A stretch of 64,000 bases of DNA from Lactarius indigo (lineage: Eukaryota; Basidiomycota; Agaricomycetes; Russulales; Russulaceae). This document shows, in pieces, positions 12,031-24,525 of the stretch. Within the stretch, counting starts at the first letter, position 1. Each line of letters begins with the position of its first letter. Both the position numbers and the translations under genes were made by a program. The stretch covers positions 162,016 through 226,015 of the forward strand of contig JAFKAC010000094.1 in assembly GCA_025766275.1 (NCBI GenBank), given 5' to 3'. Below the pieces are notes generated by a model. It searched no databases. It was not told where the DNA came from and saw only the letters and a list, made by a program, of their open reading frames with translations.

Positions 12031-14325
12031 TCCTTGCGCTAGTAGGTCCGCGGACCAGGTCTTCCTTGCATTGCCGAAGGATTCCCTTTCCACCCCATTC
12101 GAGGAGGTAGCGCTTGCCACCCCACGCTGCCCCTCCACACTGCCCCTTCTGGACGTCCGTGGTGAACCAGGTGACCAGTGACCTGCAGCGCATGGAGCGA
12201 ATGAGAAGGGAAATTGCCCCAGCTGTTTCTCGAATCGTTGACAATGTCCGCTTGAATCATGTCCGAGCCAATCATCGACGAGGTGCAGTTTGAAGAACTG
12301 TGTTGTTTTTCCTTGGAACGAAAGCGAGGGCGAGGGTGTTTAATGGCAAGGTAGGTCTGGATCCGGAGAAGGGATGGGCTGGGAACGCATCGAACTATCA
12401 AACCCAGGGGGGATATCTCAACCACCATCTTCTGTGAAAGGCGTAATATGGTGTTCGAAAGAGCCCGAGCATGACATTGTAGACCCAGAACCCCCATACG
12501 TTATGGCATCTTGAGGAGATCGGCACGTCGTATATCAGCAAATAGCGAAGTAATCGTCGAGACACTTGTTCGAACCTATCAGTCCATATCCCGATCATTC
12601 CCCAGAGAGGGATCAAGATCGTCACCACGTTCGTCACTATGAACTAGACGCATTCAAATCACCATGAACGAGCGAGCGAAAAATGACAAGAAGACCGGCT
12701 CGTTACCATCTCTTTGTGTTGATCTCAAAATAGCGTTGAATACACTTGCGGTCGACTTAATTGCCTTCGCAGGGCTGAGATAGGCATTCTGTCAGAACGA
12801 AAAGGCGAACTTGTCATCTTGGTAAGTAGATCACAGTGCGTCACCACGTCAGAGTCTCATAGTCATATTCAGAGAGATTTCCACCATATCAGCAAGGAGG
12901 AAGAACGCGAAACGGTGTAGTGCAACTATTCAAGCCACCTAGATCTAGTTTGGAGTGAGATACAACCACGACCGATAGACAGCTCCGGACCTACTCCAAG
13001 GCCGTTGGTCAGATGTCTCTACCTTTGGTAGCTTTGACCCTGGTCGGGACTGTTGATATATAACTGCGGTGTTTTCATCGTCGGTTAAGCTTCCGGATGA
13101 AGCAGTAACAACCATACAACTACCATACCCACACTACACTAGAATCCAATATTCATTCGTGCTTATATTTCGGGCATGAGCCGGCCACTATGTCATGTGA
13201 AGTTTGGGAGATCTTACAAGACAACGACATAATTGTTGACTTTCGGATTAGATCGGAGCGAAAGCAAGTCTAGCCCCAACGTCATGATACGGTCGGTGTT
13301 ACTGCGGGTCTGCCAAATCACCGACAAGAGTGCAAGAAAGTTTATGACGCATCCTGTTTTTTTCGAGGCTCGTAAACTTCGGCTGATATTTCACCGCGAT
13401 CGTACCTCTTTGAGACCGCCGGAATGCTGCGTATTTCGTGCTAGCAGGGGGGAAATGGCTTGCATAGAACACGAACGTAGAACCATACGAAACAAACCTA
13501 ATCATGTATAGTCCCATTACAAGGCCGCAGCGACTTCGGGCTATTTACCGAGGCACTTTCGCTGTTTTGCCTGCACATTGACCGGTGCTCGAGATAGCGA
13601 CGTACACGTCATACTCATGCTTGCGAACTGGGCCGTCCAACATATCAGGGTCACAGCAAGGAGAAGCCACCTGCCTAACGTTCCGTAGCCAGCGGCCGAG
13701 CCGATGGTCGTGAAGGCCATGGTCATGACCTAGGGAGAGGTCAGGAACCAAACCATTAATGTGCAACAGGAGAAACAGACACATGCAGAAAAACTGGTCC
13801 TATTGGCAAACCAGGACAACAGAGTCTACTGCCTTGGTACAGTGCCTCAGGGGAAGACGCATCTGCCAGAAGCGTTGGCGTCTAGATATGACGAACCTGG
13901 CCCATACACGGGGTCATAGCAGCTGTGGCAAGAAACCGGAAAAGAGTCAAGGAGTGAGATAAATGGGACCGGTGTGACCGAGAGGTTCATGAGGACGTAC
14001 TCGAGGGGCCAATACTTTAGACGTCAACTCTACGCGCCTCAAGTTCTCGATCATCACCTACGCCTCGGATGGTACATGACACGGAGAGATGTACATTATC
14101 TCAGCTTTAATACACTAATAATAACTTGTGAGAGACATCGCGGATGACATCATGTGGGAACATACAATGGAATCGTAGTTCCATAGCTCCCTATGGGTTA
14201 CGAACAGGTCATCATGTACAATAGCTAGGAAGTACAACAATGAGGACTTCGGAGGCAGTTATGTTCCTAACCCCTGGGATAACGAGCTCCGGGACAAGAT
14301 GTTCTGTAGGCACGGTGTGTGACAT
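12030..14325 (-). pseudogene. Atg22-like, type II copy B (decayed)
   Basis: Homologous along its length to intact copy H, starting at MSHTVPTEHLVPELV near 14325. Recognisable pieces include GRWLLLAVTLICW and QFASMSMTC (exon 5, 13541-13726), LVMGLYMIRFVSYG with FVFYASHFPP (exon 6, near 13500) and PYYAF-HRRWW (exon 13). Frameshifts break exon 6 after the FPP motif. The last exon has lost the FGLSNRASS segment, and its stop codon context is changed (TGG in place of a stop). Several splice sites cannot be matched. It is not expected to make a transporter. Confidence 0.75.
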
Positions 14326-14481
14326 GGCAAGACCAGACCCATACAGTATTTAAGCTACGTGTATGAGAGTGGGGATATAGCCCGGAGGAGAAAGAGAGTG
14401 TTGTAACGCATGGCTCTCGCTGGCATGCTGGTGGACTTGGGCGAAGTGGGGCACGAGCAGAGGCATTGAGCACAGTAACGG

Positions 14482-14952
14482 ATGGGGTGGCACGTGCTCA
14501 TCCCTGCCACCATCCACTCGAGCTGCAAGGTTGCGGCTGCTCAAAGTCTCCGACTGACACTTTTCTTTCTTTCACTCGCTGCGCCCAGTAATTTTACCCA
14601 GGGATCGACGATATGGCCCATGTTTCCTGACCTCATCGACTCACTCTGGGATAGCCCCGTAGACTCTCACCTCACCGGCCTCACCCCTCACAGGCTCATC
14701 TCTGATCGAGAAACATTTTGTGCTTTTGTGCGGGATTCCTATGGAGTCCCAGCCCCTCAATTTATTAGGTTTATTGCTATCTATTATTATGCACTAGAAT
14801 TTGTGAGACGACCCTTCCGGCCGTCTCGAACTCACTCGATGCGTGTTTCCGAGTCACCAGAGAGGGTAATATTACTCGACGAGCAAAAAGGTGGCATCAC
14901 TGTAGAAAAATTGAAACTTCTGGATACAGCCACAATATCTGAGAAAAGATAA
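14482..14952 (+). CDS. Unrecognised 156-codon open frame
   Basis: This frame lies in the spacer between pseudogene B (minus) and the ABC transporter (plus). It starts MGWHVLIPATIHS, has a hydrophobic stretch LRLTLFFLSLAA near residues 24-35 that could act as a signal or anchor, and an aromatic segment FIRFIAIYYYALEF near 95-108. No family is recognised. Codon use was not tested and no introns were needed. It may be chance. Confidence 0.2.
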   Translation: MGWHVLIPATIHSSCKVAAAQSLRLTLFFLSLAAPSNFTQGSTIWPMFPDLIDSLWDSPVDSHLTGLTPHRLISDRETFCAFVRDSYGVPAPQFIRFIAIYYYALEFVRRPFRPSRTHSMRVSESPERVILLDEQKGGITVEKLKLLDTATISEKR

Positions 14953-16016
14953 CGAAATTGTGTATGTTCATGCGGCATCATGAAATAATTACTGTCCAGG
15001 ACGTTAGAAAGTTGCGCCGTAATAGAGTCTGTCCACAAATCAAAGCATCCCATGCATGTGTTCCTATGAAAATACCGAGTGAACAAAGCGAAGAATTAGA
15101 CCGACGGACGGAAATAACGCAACTGCGGTTACAACGGAAAGAAGTCTTCAACAAAGATATCAAACCTCCGAAGTGTGTCTTATGAGGGCTCTGCTGATGT
15201 CACTCACAAAAACATGGTATGAGTGAGAAAGTATAGGTCTATGTCCGGAATAAAGAAAGACCGCAGTAAGAAATGTATAGTAGACAACTGTGATTGATGG
15301 TAGTTGTGCGCAAATGAGCAAATCTTGCGTTATATCAGACCGAAGGAAGGACATGAATTCCGCTCCTGTCGGACCCTCTGGCAATCTGTGCACGGGCTAT
15401 TGCAAATGCACAACTTTGTGCAAATTTCAGAGATTGTGATAGATCGCTATTTTCCCGACATTCTTTGAGCCCCGAAACATTATACTATGTACAATATGTC
15501 GTTTAGATATGGGATCAGAAAAAACATTGGGGATCAGTTGAAGTATACGACGATGGTGTAACAAAAGAACCAGAGGGGTGGTTTATGACAGGTCTCCGAG
15601 CACACAGATCCGGGCGATTTTCTAGATAAAATTTAAATCTTCAAATCCGAAGTGCTAGAGAATACATATGGGTGTGCCTATGATAATTCTGGACTCACCA
15701 AATCAATGCGATTGACCTGTAAAAAGAAGATATGCAAGGAGAACACCCGAGGAAGTGACGGAATTCGAACTCCATTTGAAAATACATCGGCATTCACCTT
15801 CGCCCGCAGTGCAACTCTTAATACGTAATCTTATCTTAGTTTGCTCTGACCCAATGGCTTACGCACAAGTCGCCCGGGAGCTTGCTTCGATGTATCACTC
15901 GGCCATAACTATCCTCCCTAATAAATAGCTCTCTCACATGTAGGAGCGACCCGACTCCCCGCTCTTTAGGAACTGTCACTTGGTGTTTTCCTTTGTCTCT
16001 GCTCCATCGTGCATAC
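14953..16016. other. Spacer and probable 5' region of the ABC transporter
   Basis: Low-coding sequence with no recognised gene. It must contain the promoter of the ABC transporter gene, but no clear TATA box or operator could be picked out. Confidence 0.4.
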
Positions 16017-19000
16017 ATGGGTAAACTCGAGCTCGAAGTCGCCTCCAAAGGAGATGCCAACCTTGTGTCTATCAACCAACGCGATACCACTGGAAACGAG
16101 ACGCGATCGTCTGTACTTAGCAAAGTCCATAAGTACGTCTTTGTCTGTGGATATGTGTTTGACCTGCTTAAAGATTCGTCGATCGATGATCGTGGTAACG
16201 ATCGTCTTGTAGGTTTGTCAAAGGTTTTGTTGTACCCCTCGATTTACCACCGCCAAAAGAGAGCATCGACGATGCCGATTATATTCCGGAGATGACAGCT
16301 GGCTGGTTTAGCCTTCTAACATTTGGCTGGATGAATAGCCTGATGGTGCTCGGATATGCGCGTCCTCTTGAGGCGTCTGACCTGTGGAAACTTCAGGAGC
16401 ACAGATCCTCTGAGATTATCGCAAAAGCTATTCTCGACTCTTTTGAAACCCGCTGCATGAAGGTAGAAGAATATAATACCCGTTTAGCTAACGGAGAGAT
16501 CAAGCCCCCTCTAAGATTGCGGCTCTCGTCGGCGCTGTGGGGACATGGCGAGGAACGGCTCAGGCAGTGGGTGGAGAAAGACGGGAGGAAGAAGCCTAGC
16601 CTCACATTGGCTATCAATGACAGCATCAAATGGTGGTTCTGGTCAGGTGGTATACTGAAGGTTGTCGGTGACACTGCTCAAGTTACAAGTCCTCTGGTTT
16701 TGAAGGTGGGATCCCTTCATCTACTGGTGTATCTTTTCTTCTGACCCAAGTGCCCGTCTTTCAGTCCTTTATCAAATTTGCGACAGATTCCTACGTTTCC
16801 CGTCGTGAGGGATTACCGGCTCCACACGTTGGCTGGGGAATTGCTCTTACAATTACCCTCGTGATTTTGCAAATTCTGGGTTTGCTCTGTCAGCATCATT
16901 TTTTGTATCGCTCGACCTCATCTGGTGTTCTTGTCCGCGGGGGGCTCATCACTGCTATCTATTCGCGCTCTTTACATCTGACCAGCGGTGCTCGAGAAAG
17001 GTTGCCTAATGGCAGATTAGTGAACCACATTTCGACCGACGTCTCCCGAATAGATTTCTGCTGCGGATACTTCCACATATCCTGGACGGCGCCTATCCAA
17101 TTAGGGATCTGTCTCGGTCTACTGTTTTCCAACCTTGGCCCGAGTGCTCTGGCCGGTTTCGTTGTCTTTTTAATTCTTGTCCCGATACAGGGCAAGATTA
17201 TGAAGTTCTTATCCCGAATCCGACGAAAGACCATGAAATGGGCCGATAAAAGGGCGAAGTTGTTGCAGGAACTTTTCGGAGGCATGAAACTTATCAAATT
17301 TTTTGCCTGGGAGGCCCCCTTCCTGCGCCGTATAGCCGGATACAGGAAACGTGAAATAAGGTGAATCCTAGTTATCGCACCCATTTCGTCAAGTGCTTCG
17401 TGTGAAATTTAGATTTGGCTAATCATTCACATCAGCTACGTGCGGACGATACTGCTGGTTCGTGCAGCGAACGTGGCATTGGCCGCATGTACTCCGGCAA
17501 TGGCATCAGTCGTAGCTTTTCTCGTATATGCAGGTTCTGGACATCAACTTACACCCGCCGTCATATTTTCGTCGTTGACCTGGTTCCAGTTGTTACGTTT
17601 GCCCCTTATGATGCTACGTGAGCCGCACGATCTATTGAACTATGCCCACCGTGTGCTGATTCTCTCACGTCATAGCTCTGTCCTTGAGTGCGATTACAGA
17701 CGCACGGAATGCGATTGGTCGTCTGCAGGAATGTTTCACAGCTGAAGTCATTTCTACGACACTTGTGCAAGACCCGAAATTGAAGTACGCCGTTGAAATC
17801 GACAACGCGTCATTTACTTGGGACGGTCCCCCACCAGATCTCAATGAAGATAGGGAAGATAAGGGAAAAACGAAGATTACAAGTGGTCCCCACCCCAAAC
17901 CCGTACCCGAACCGAAAGAAGTCAAGGAAGGGGTACTGTTCAAGTTGAAGCATATCGACCTCAGGGTACCACGTGGACAACTCGTGGCCATCGTGGGGGC
18001 AGTGGGATCCGGAAAAACTTCATTGCTTCAGGGCTTGATTGGCGACATGCGCAGGAGCGAGGGCTCGGCTCGCGTCGGCGGATCTGTTGCGTATTGTCCT
18101 CAGAGCGCATGGATCCAGGTTAGTCGTTGTGATTAATTTAACAAGGCTAGGTGCGCTGAACTTTCGAACAGAATGCTACCATTCGTGACAATATTTGTTT
18201 CGGTCGGCCATTTGAGGAAGGGCGGTATTGGAAAGCCATTCATGATGCTTGCCTGAAGCCCGACCTTGACATGCTACCCAATGGCGACATGACAGAGGTC
18301 GGTGAGAGGGTACGCAAGGAGCAATTTCTTCACCCTTATAATACTGATGTTCGCGTGGCGCAGGGTATCTCACTTTCTGGAGGCCAGAAACAACGCGTTA
18401 ATATCTGTCGTTCAATTTACTCCCGATCGGATATCCTGATATTCGACGTGAGTGCCTCAGTTCCTCATTTGTTCACTACGTATACCTCATCTAGGATCCC
18501 CTCTCTGCTCTGGACGCTCATGTGGGAGACTCCGTCTTCGACAATGTCATCCTAGATAGCAGTTCCGGCGCTACGCGGATACTTGTTACGCACGCCCTTC
18601 ATTTCCTGCCCAAAGTAGATCATATTTACTTTATGGTCAACGGCCGCATCACCGAGCATGGCGCATTCGACAAATTGATGGCCAATCGTGAGGAATTCGC
18701 GCGCACCTTCAATGAGTTCGTTACGAAAGATCAGATTGAGTCCAAGGGAGAGAAAGCAGTAGATGTTGAAGATGCTAGCGCTGACGAGAATACCAAGCGA
18801 TGGGCTGCAAAGCGCAGCGCGCAGTTCATGCAGGCAGAAGAACGCAATACCGGAGCAGTCAACGTCCAAGTGTACAAGCAATATATTCAGTCCGGAAATG
18901 GCGTGGTACTCTTGCCCGCCATGCTTGTGGCTACTGTGCTTATGCAAGTCTCATTTGTACTATCGTCATATTGGTGCGTTATCTTCATGGCGCTAATTAC

Positions 19001-21393
19001 TGATGGACGCTGACGAACACGAACACCCGCAGGTTAGTGTGGTGGCAAGAACGGTCCGTCTTTTCATGGTACCAAATCCAGCTCTGGCTCATCGCCACAG
19101 TAGCCAATGGAAAAGACCTCAGGGCTTTTATGTATACGTCGGTCTATTGTTCTAATTGACTTGTGTTTGACTATCCGCTTTTAGATGGCGATTTACGCAA
19201 CACTTGGTCTTGGACAGGCAATAGCAGCACTCCTGCACGGTACTACCGTAGCATTTATCGCATATTCTGCGTCCAGGCGGATGCACGACGTATGTCTTTC
19301 GGGTTCCTTGTCTTCCCTATTTACCGGCCGGATAGAATGCTATCGCCCGCGTAATGCTAAGTCCAATGTCATTCTTTGAGACAACGGTGCGTCTCCTCTC
19401 AAACATGGTTCAGCCGCTCATTGCGTCCAGCCGGTAGGCCGTATCATGAACCGTTTCTCCAAGGACATCGACACAATCGATAATATGCTAGCTAGTACGC
19501 GCCCCTCTGGTAAGGTCTGTAGTCTATTTTGACCGATCTGGTCTGTTTTCAGACTCTTTCCGCACGCTCATCAACGCCTTCTCCGCCATAATTGGAGCTA
19601 TCATCCTAATTTCGATCTTGTTCCCATGGTTCCTTCTTGCTGTCGCCGTCGTTTTTGTGCTTTATGCTATGGCTTCTGCATTTTATCGTGCGAGTGCTAG
19701 AGAAATAAAGGTGCGTCCCCTGCAACTAAGATACAAGAATTGTTTTTTAAGGGTACCTGCAGCGACTAGACGCTATCTTGCGATCATCTCTATATTCCCA
19801 TTTCTCTGAGACACTGGAGGGGGTAACCACCATCCGTGCTTATGGGGAAGAAAACCGCTTTATTAACGAAAATCGAGACCGGGTGAACATCGAGAATAGA
19901 GCATACTGGATGACTGTCACGAGTCAGGTGAGCCTTACATTGAAAATACTCGCGCCGGATCGATGCTGATTGTGAACTAGCGGTGGCTCGGTATTCGGCT
20001 CGACTTTCTTGGGACGCTGTTAACCCTATTTGTCGCAGTGCTCGTCCTTGGCACGCGCTTCAGCATCTCGCCTGCACAGACGGGTGTCACGCTGTCGTAC
20101 GTCATTTCCGTTCAACAGGTGGGTCAGATATCTTTGCAAACTGGACTGCTTCCTCAGGCCGTTCGCTTTATGGTAGGCCTTGGATTGGATGGTCCGACAG
20201 CTCTCCGAGGTTGAAAATAACATGAATTCCGTCGAGCGTATCGTTTATTATGCTCGTAACCTTGAACAGGAGCCACCACACGAGATTCCAGACAAAAAAC
20301 CCCCCACCCCGTGGCCCATCCACGGGAAGCTCGAAATCAACGAGGCTGTCCTGAAGTATCGCCCTGAACTTCCGCAGGTCTTGAAGGGCCTCAGCATGAG
20401 CATTGAGGGGGGAGAAAAAATAGGTATTGTTGGACGGTAGGTCCCTACGCCCGACACCCGATCTATGCTCTGATAAAAGTGCAATTCAGCACTGGTGCCG
20501 GAAAATCATCCATCATGGTTGCGTTATTCCGCATCGTCGAGCTAGAGTCGGGTTCTATCAGCATCGATGGTGTCAACATCTCTAATCTTGGGCTTAATGA
20601 TGTCCGTAACGCGATCTCTATCATTCCGCAGGATTCCCCACTTTGTACGTAGAGCTGATATTAACTAAGTGCGCCTGATCTGACGAGTATTTTAGTCTCT
20701 GGGACCTTGCGGTCCAACCTCGATCCGTTTGGACAGCACGATGACACACGGCTCTGGGACGCCCTTAGGCGCTCTTACCTCGTCGAGGACGCTAAACGTA
20801 TCTCCTCTGTGACGCCTTATGCAGAAGGCGAGGGGGAGCATCTTGGAACAGGATCTACGACTCTGAACACGCCGCGCTTTACTCTGGACAGCCCAATTGA
20901 GGAAGGGGGTTCGAACCTGTCTGTCGGCCAGCGTTCCCTCGTGTCACTTGCTCGTGCACTGGTGAAAGATAGCAAGATCATCATTCTGGACGAGGCCACA
21001 GCGTCTGTTGACTGCGAGACGGATCGTAAAATCCAGGAGACTATCGCCAATGAGTTTCGCGATCGCACCATTCTATGCATCGCCCGTACGTATTCCCTCT
21101 TTTTTTCGCTGTCTTCCTCGAATTGACTTCGCTTCCCAGACCGACTGCGCACAATTATCTCTTATGACTGCATTTGTGTGTTGGACAAAGGCAAAATTGC
21201 TGAATTTGACGCCCCAGAGGTTCTCTACGCAAAGCGCGGAATTTTCCGCGGGATGTGCGAATACTCAAGCATTACGCTGGAAGACATCCTCTGCGTCCGA
21301 AAGGCGCTAGAAGCTGCTGACAAGATTGCTTTGAGGCAGGCTGTGCAGGCTACGAGCGACGTGGATAAGGGAACAAGCGGACCTAACGCCTAA
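16017..21393 (+). CDS. ABCC/MRP-type ABC transporter (Yor1-like)
   Basis: Full-length ATP-driven exporter of subfamily C without a TMD0. Nineteen exons join in frame to give 1459 residues: 16017-16132, 16213-16705, 16765-17360, 17436-17617, 17676-18118, 18172-18309, 18364-18447, 18495-18973, 19033-19141, 19185-19289, 19336-19386, 19431-19494, 19553-19710, 19763-19927, 19981-20118, 20177-20436, 20490-20644, 20696-21085, 21140-21393. First membrane domain about 60-460. NBD1 has Walker A GAVGSGKT (570-577), LSGGQ (660-664) and IFDDPLSALD, with Asp where the catalytic Glu would be. Second membrane domain about 800-1130. NBD2 has GRTGAGKS (about 1193-1200), LSVGQ (1320-1324), [10 protein letters not shown] and switch His 1376. 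One active and one degenerate site is normal for ABCC proteins. Intron 9 has a weak donor (GTCTAT). Likely multidrug or conjugate export at the plasma membrane or vacuole; substrate unknown. Confidence 0.93.
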
Positions 21394-22112
21394 GCACGCC
21401 GCCCAGGGGAGCCGTTGGTCCCAAGATTCTCGACCTCTACTCTCCCCGTAGAAATAAACAATATTTTTTGGCCCGTCGTGTTGTCAGCGCCATTATTCTT
21501 GCAATGATCAGGGATTTCGACCCTTTGTTCTCGCGTTTTTTTGTTTTTTTGGATCAATCTTTGTTCTCGCGTTCCCGAAGGAAATCCGTGGGATGTGTTC
21601 GGTGCCGTACCGAGCTCAAGTATCGGAGAGTGATACTTTATTTTCATATACAGCGAACCCGCCAGAATAAAAGGTATAAGGTATAGATACATATATACCG
21701 TGGAGGTCTTTGGTGGTACTACACTTTTTTTGTGCCCCTGGAGAGAGTTTTCTCACGTAACTCACAGCACGCTGAACATGCCCTTGCAGTAGAAATAACA
21801 TTACATCACGTAATCCATCAAGAGTTGGCCCATGCGTCTTGCCACGGGTCGCGTGGTTTGATGGTGAACAGCACGTTTCAACTTGAACCAAAATGGGGTA
21901 AATGAAGCTTGAAAGAAACGAGTATATTTACAGGGGTGTGCAGACGCAAACCCATACAAGGCATCGGCTCTGAAAGTAAAAACAATTCGCGTATCAGAAA
22001 CGTCGTCGTGTTTCGCCCTTCAGCTTCTGGAATCAGAATATTCAGAAAGAAGAGGTACTGTACTGTAAAAGAAAGCACGAAATTTTTCGGCACCCATCGG
22101 TCCGCGTACCGA
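21394..22112. other. Convergent spacer between ABC gene and copy C
   Basis: The 3' flanks of the ABC gene (plus) and transporter copy C (minus) meet here. AATAAA lies 60 bp after the ABC stop (21454) and may be its poly(A) signal. Degenerate duplicates of this whole spacer lie at 7150-7700 and 8090-8240. Confidence 0.5.
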
Positions 22113-24525
22113 CTAGATCTTCCCCTCGCTCTTGCCTTCGCTCTTGGACGACTCGTTATCCTTCGCGTCCGAATGTACCGCGTAGTCGCTCGCCCCTCGC
22201 TGCTCCGCGGCCCACTGCACTGCCGCGTTCCTACCTTTCGGCACGTCTATCGAAAACCACGTCACGAGACACCCGAGAGCAGTGAGAACGGCCAGGACTG
22301 GGAACGCCTTCCAGTTGTTCCCATTCTCGTTGACTATCACCTGGATTACATTTGGTCCAATGATTGCTGCGGAGCGGCTGAACAGTCCAAATAGACCGAA
22401 AAACTGTTGTTGTCGTTGTTTTTTGAGCAGACGGTACTTGTGACCGAAAAGAAAAGGCGAGCGGGGTACACGTACCATATATTCGAACCCGGGAGGTGAG
22501 AGCTCGCCCATCATCGTCTGCGAGACAGAGTAATTTGGTCCTATGGCAAGTCCAAACACAACGCTGTACGCCCAGAACTCCCAAGAATTGTGAAACCTGC
22601 AGAGTGTAAACACATCATCGCTCAACGGAAGAAGAAAGAATAGATCAGATCTCACCCAAACTTGTCTGTCCAGATACCGATCATTCCCCAGATCGGGATC
22701 AGAGTTTCCAGAATGCACACCGTAAGGAACTAGACCCTCAATTCATAAGTGAGCATAGAGTGAGAGTGTCCGTCGTACAATCAGTTTGATGTCGAGCTTC
22801 CAGTGGCGTTGTATGTACCAAGATGCAACAACACTTGCACCACAAGCGGCTACCCGTACGAGGGTAAGATACGTATTCTGCAGAAATGAGAACGTGAATT
22901 GTTCGTTCTGGCAAATAGTCACAAGAACGAGAGTCGTGGTCACACCCTGAGTGCACCACCGAGTCAGCTGCATTACTCTGGTGAACTATATCGATGGTAC
23001 ACACATCAGAGAGGAGAAAGATGGAGAATAGATAAGCGAATGTGTTTGGCAGTTTCTTGTACTGCTTCAAAGCGACAAAGATCTAATTGGGATCAGCTGA
23101 GCTTGGGCAACAAACAAAAAATAAGTGTTATAGACCTGCTTCCAGCCTATTGTGAGATAGTTTTTGCCCTTGGGAAGCTTTGGCCCTGGCCGAGGCTGTT
23201 GGAATATAACTGGTTGTCCGCTCGTTAGTTTCATAGGCTAAACACCAACAGTTTTAGAGCACTTACACCACCAGATGCCAAACAGAACCCAATATCCGGT
23301 TGACCTGCGTCGCAAAGGCGTCGTCAATGTCCGAATGATATAGAGTACGATGAGACCTCACAAGACGATAACATAATTATCAACTTTCGGATTGTCGCTC
23401 AGCGGGAGTAGCAGTGACAGGTTGAGCGGTAATGCAAAGATTTGACCAGCAAAAAAGCAAATCTACCAGGTCACGTCATCGATGATAGGACACCGAGCGA
23501 GCGCACGTACCATGCCGACACTACTGATCTTGCTCTTTTCGATGCTTTTCTCCTTCTCATATGCCTCCAGGGACAACTCTCCCCGCTCATGGCGTACCTT
23601 GAGCTCACGTGAGTGGGGTGTATTGCGAGCCAGTTGCGGGAAAATCGCCGCAAAAAATGAAACGACGATGCCTTGCGAAGCGAAGCTGATCGTGTACAAT
23701 GCCATCGCGGCGCCCCAATTACTAGGAGCTGGTTGTCATGAAATTCAGAGAACACCTCAAAAGACATTTCGACTGCTGTGACCCACATGTCAAACTCATG
23801 CTCGCGAACTGGGCTGCCCAACATATAGCGGTGGAAACAAGGAGCAGCCACCTGCCAAACGTCCGATAGTCAGCAGCCGGCCCAATGGTTGCGAAGACTA
23901 GTGTCATTATCTAAGATAGATCTCATCGTGACAGATTGCGCATTGAAAAAACAAAAATCGACATACCGCAAAGCTCGCTCCATTGGCAACCAAGACAATG
24001 GAGCTCACTTCCTTAGTCCCGCTTCCCCAGGGTAAGACACATTTCCTGGACGCTCCCTGGTCAAGACAGGACGAGCCTGGACCACGAACGGGATCATATC
24101 CAGCAGCGGTGGCCAGTCCCTGAAATAAGGTCAAAGAGTAAACTTTAACGCGAGACCCTATTTAGTCAGGTATAATAAAGACATTATACATTTCCTACCT
24201 TGGGGTCCGAGTGCCTGCGTATTGGATACATAGGACAAGAATCAGCACCGGAATTCCGCGCTCTAGATGATGAACAGAACTAGGACAGCGTACGTTATTC
24301 CCGAATTGAAACACTGAAGAGAAGGCGTTAATGATATTGCAAATGAAAGATATAATAATACACACGATAGTAACACCACAGCTCTCGTTGAGTTGTAATT
24401 GGCTCGCTATCGCTCGGTGAGGCATCAGGTACAACTAAGGAAAACTTGGAGGCACTTTCATCTTTCTGGACCTCAGGGAGGGAGAGCTCTGAGACAGGAG
24501 TTGCTTCAAGTATCGGGGACGACAT
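22113..24525 (-). CDS. Atg22-like vacuolar amino-acid effluxer, type I copy C
   Basis: Closest relative of copies E and G. Exons follow the copy G pattern, including the 20-nt and 16-nt microexons (LFQFGNN and ALGPQ), each with GT donors. Readable blocks: TAAGYDPVRGPGSSC, DYRTFGRWLLLVSTAICW, ARNTPHSRELKVRHERGELSLE, LPKGKNYLTIGWKQ, YKKLPNTFAYLFSIFLLSD, ICQNEQFTFSFLQNTYL, WEFWAYSVVFGLAIGPN and GELSPPGFEYM, then a final exon ending SKSEGKSEGKI. All exons checked are open. The gene is convergent with the ABC transporter. Role inferred from the Atg22 family: vacuolar amino-acid export. The start is the ATG before SSPILEATPV. Confidence 0.82.
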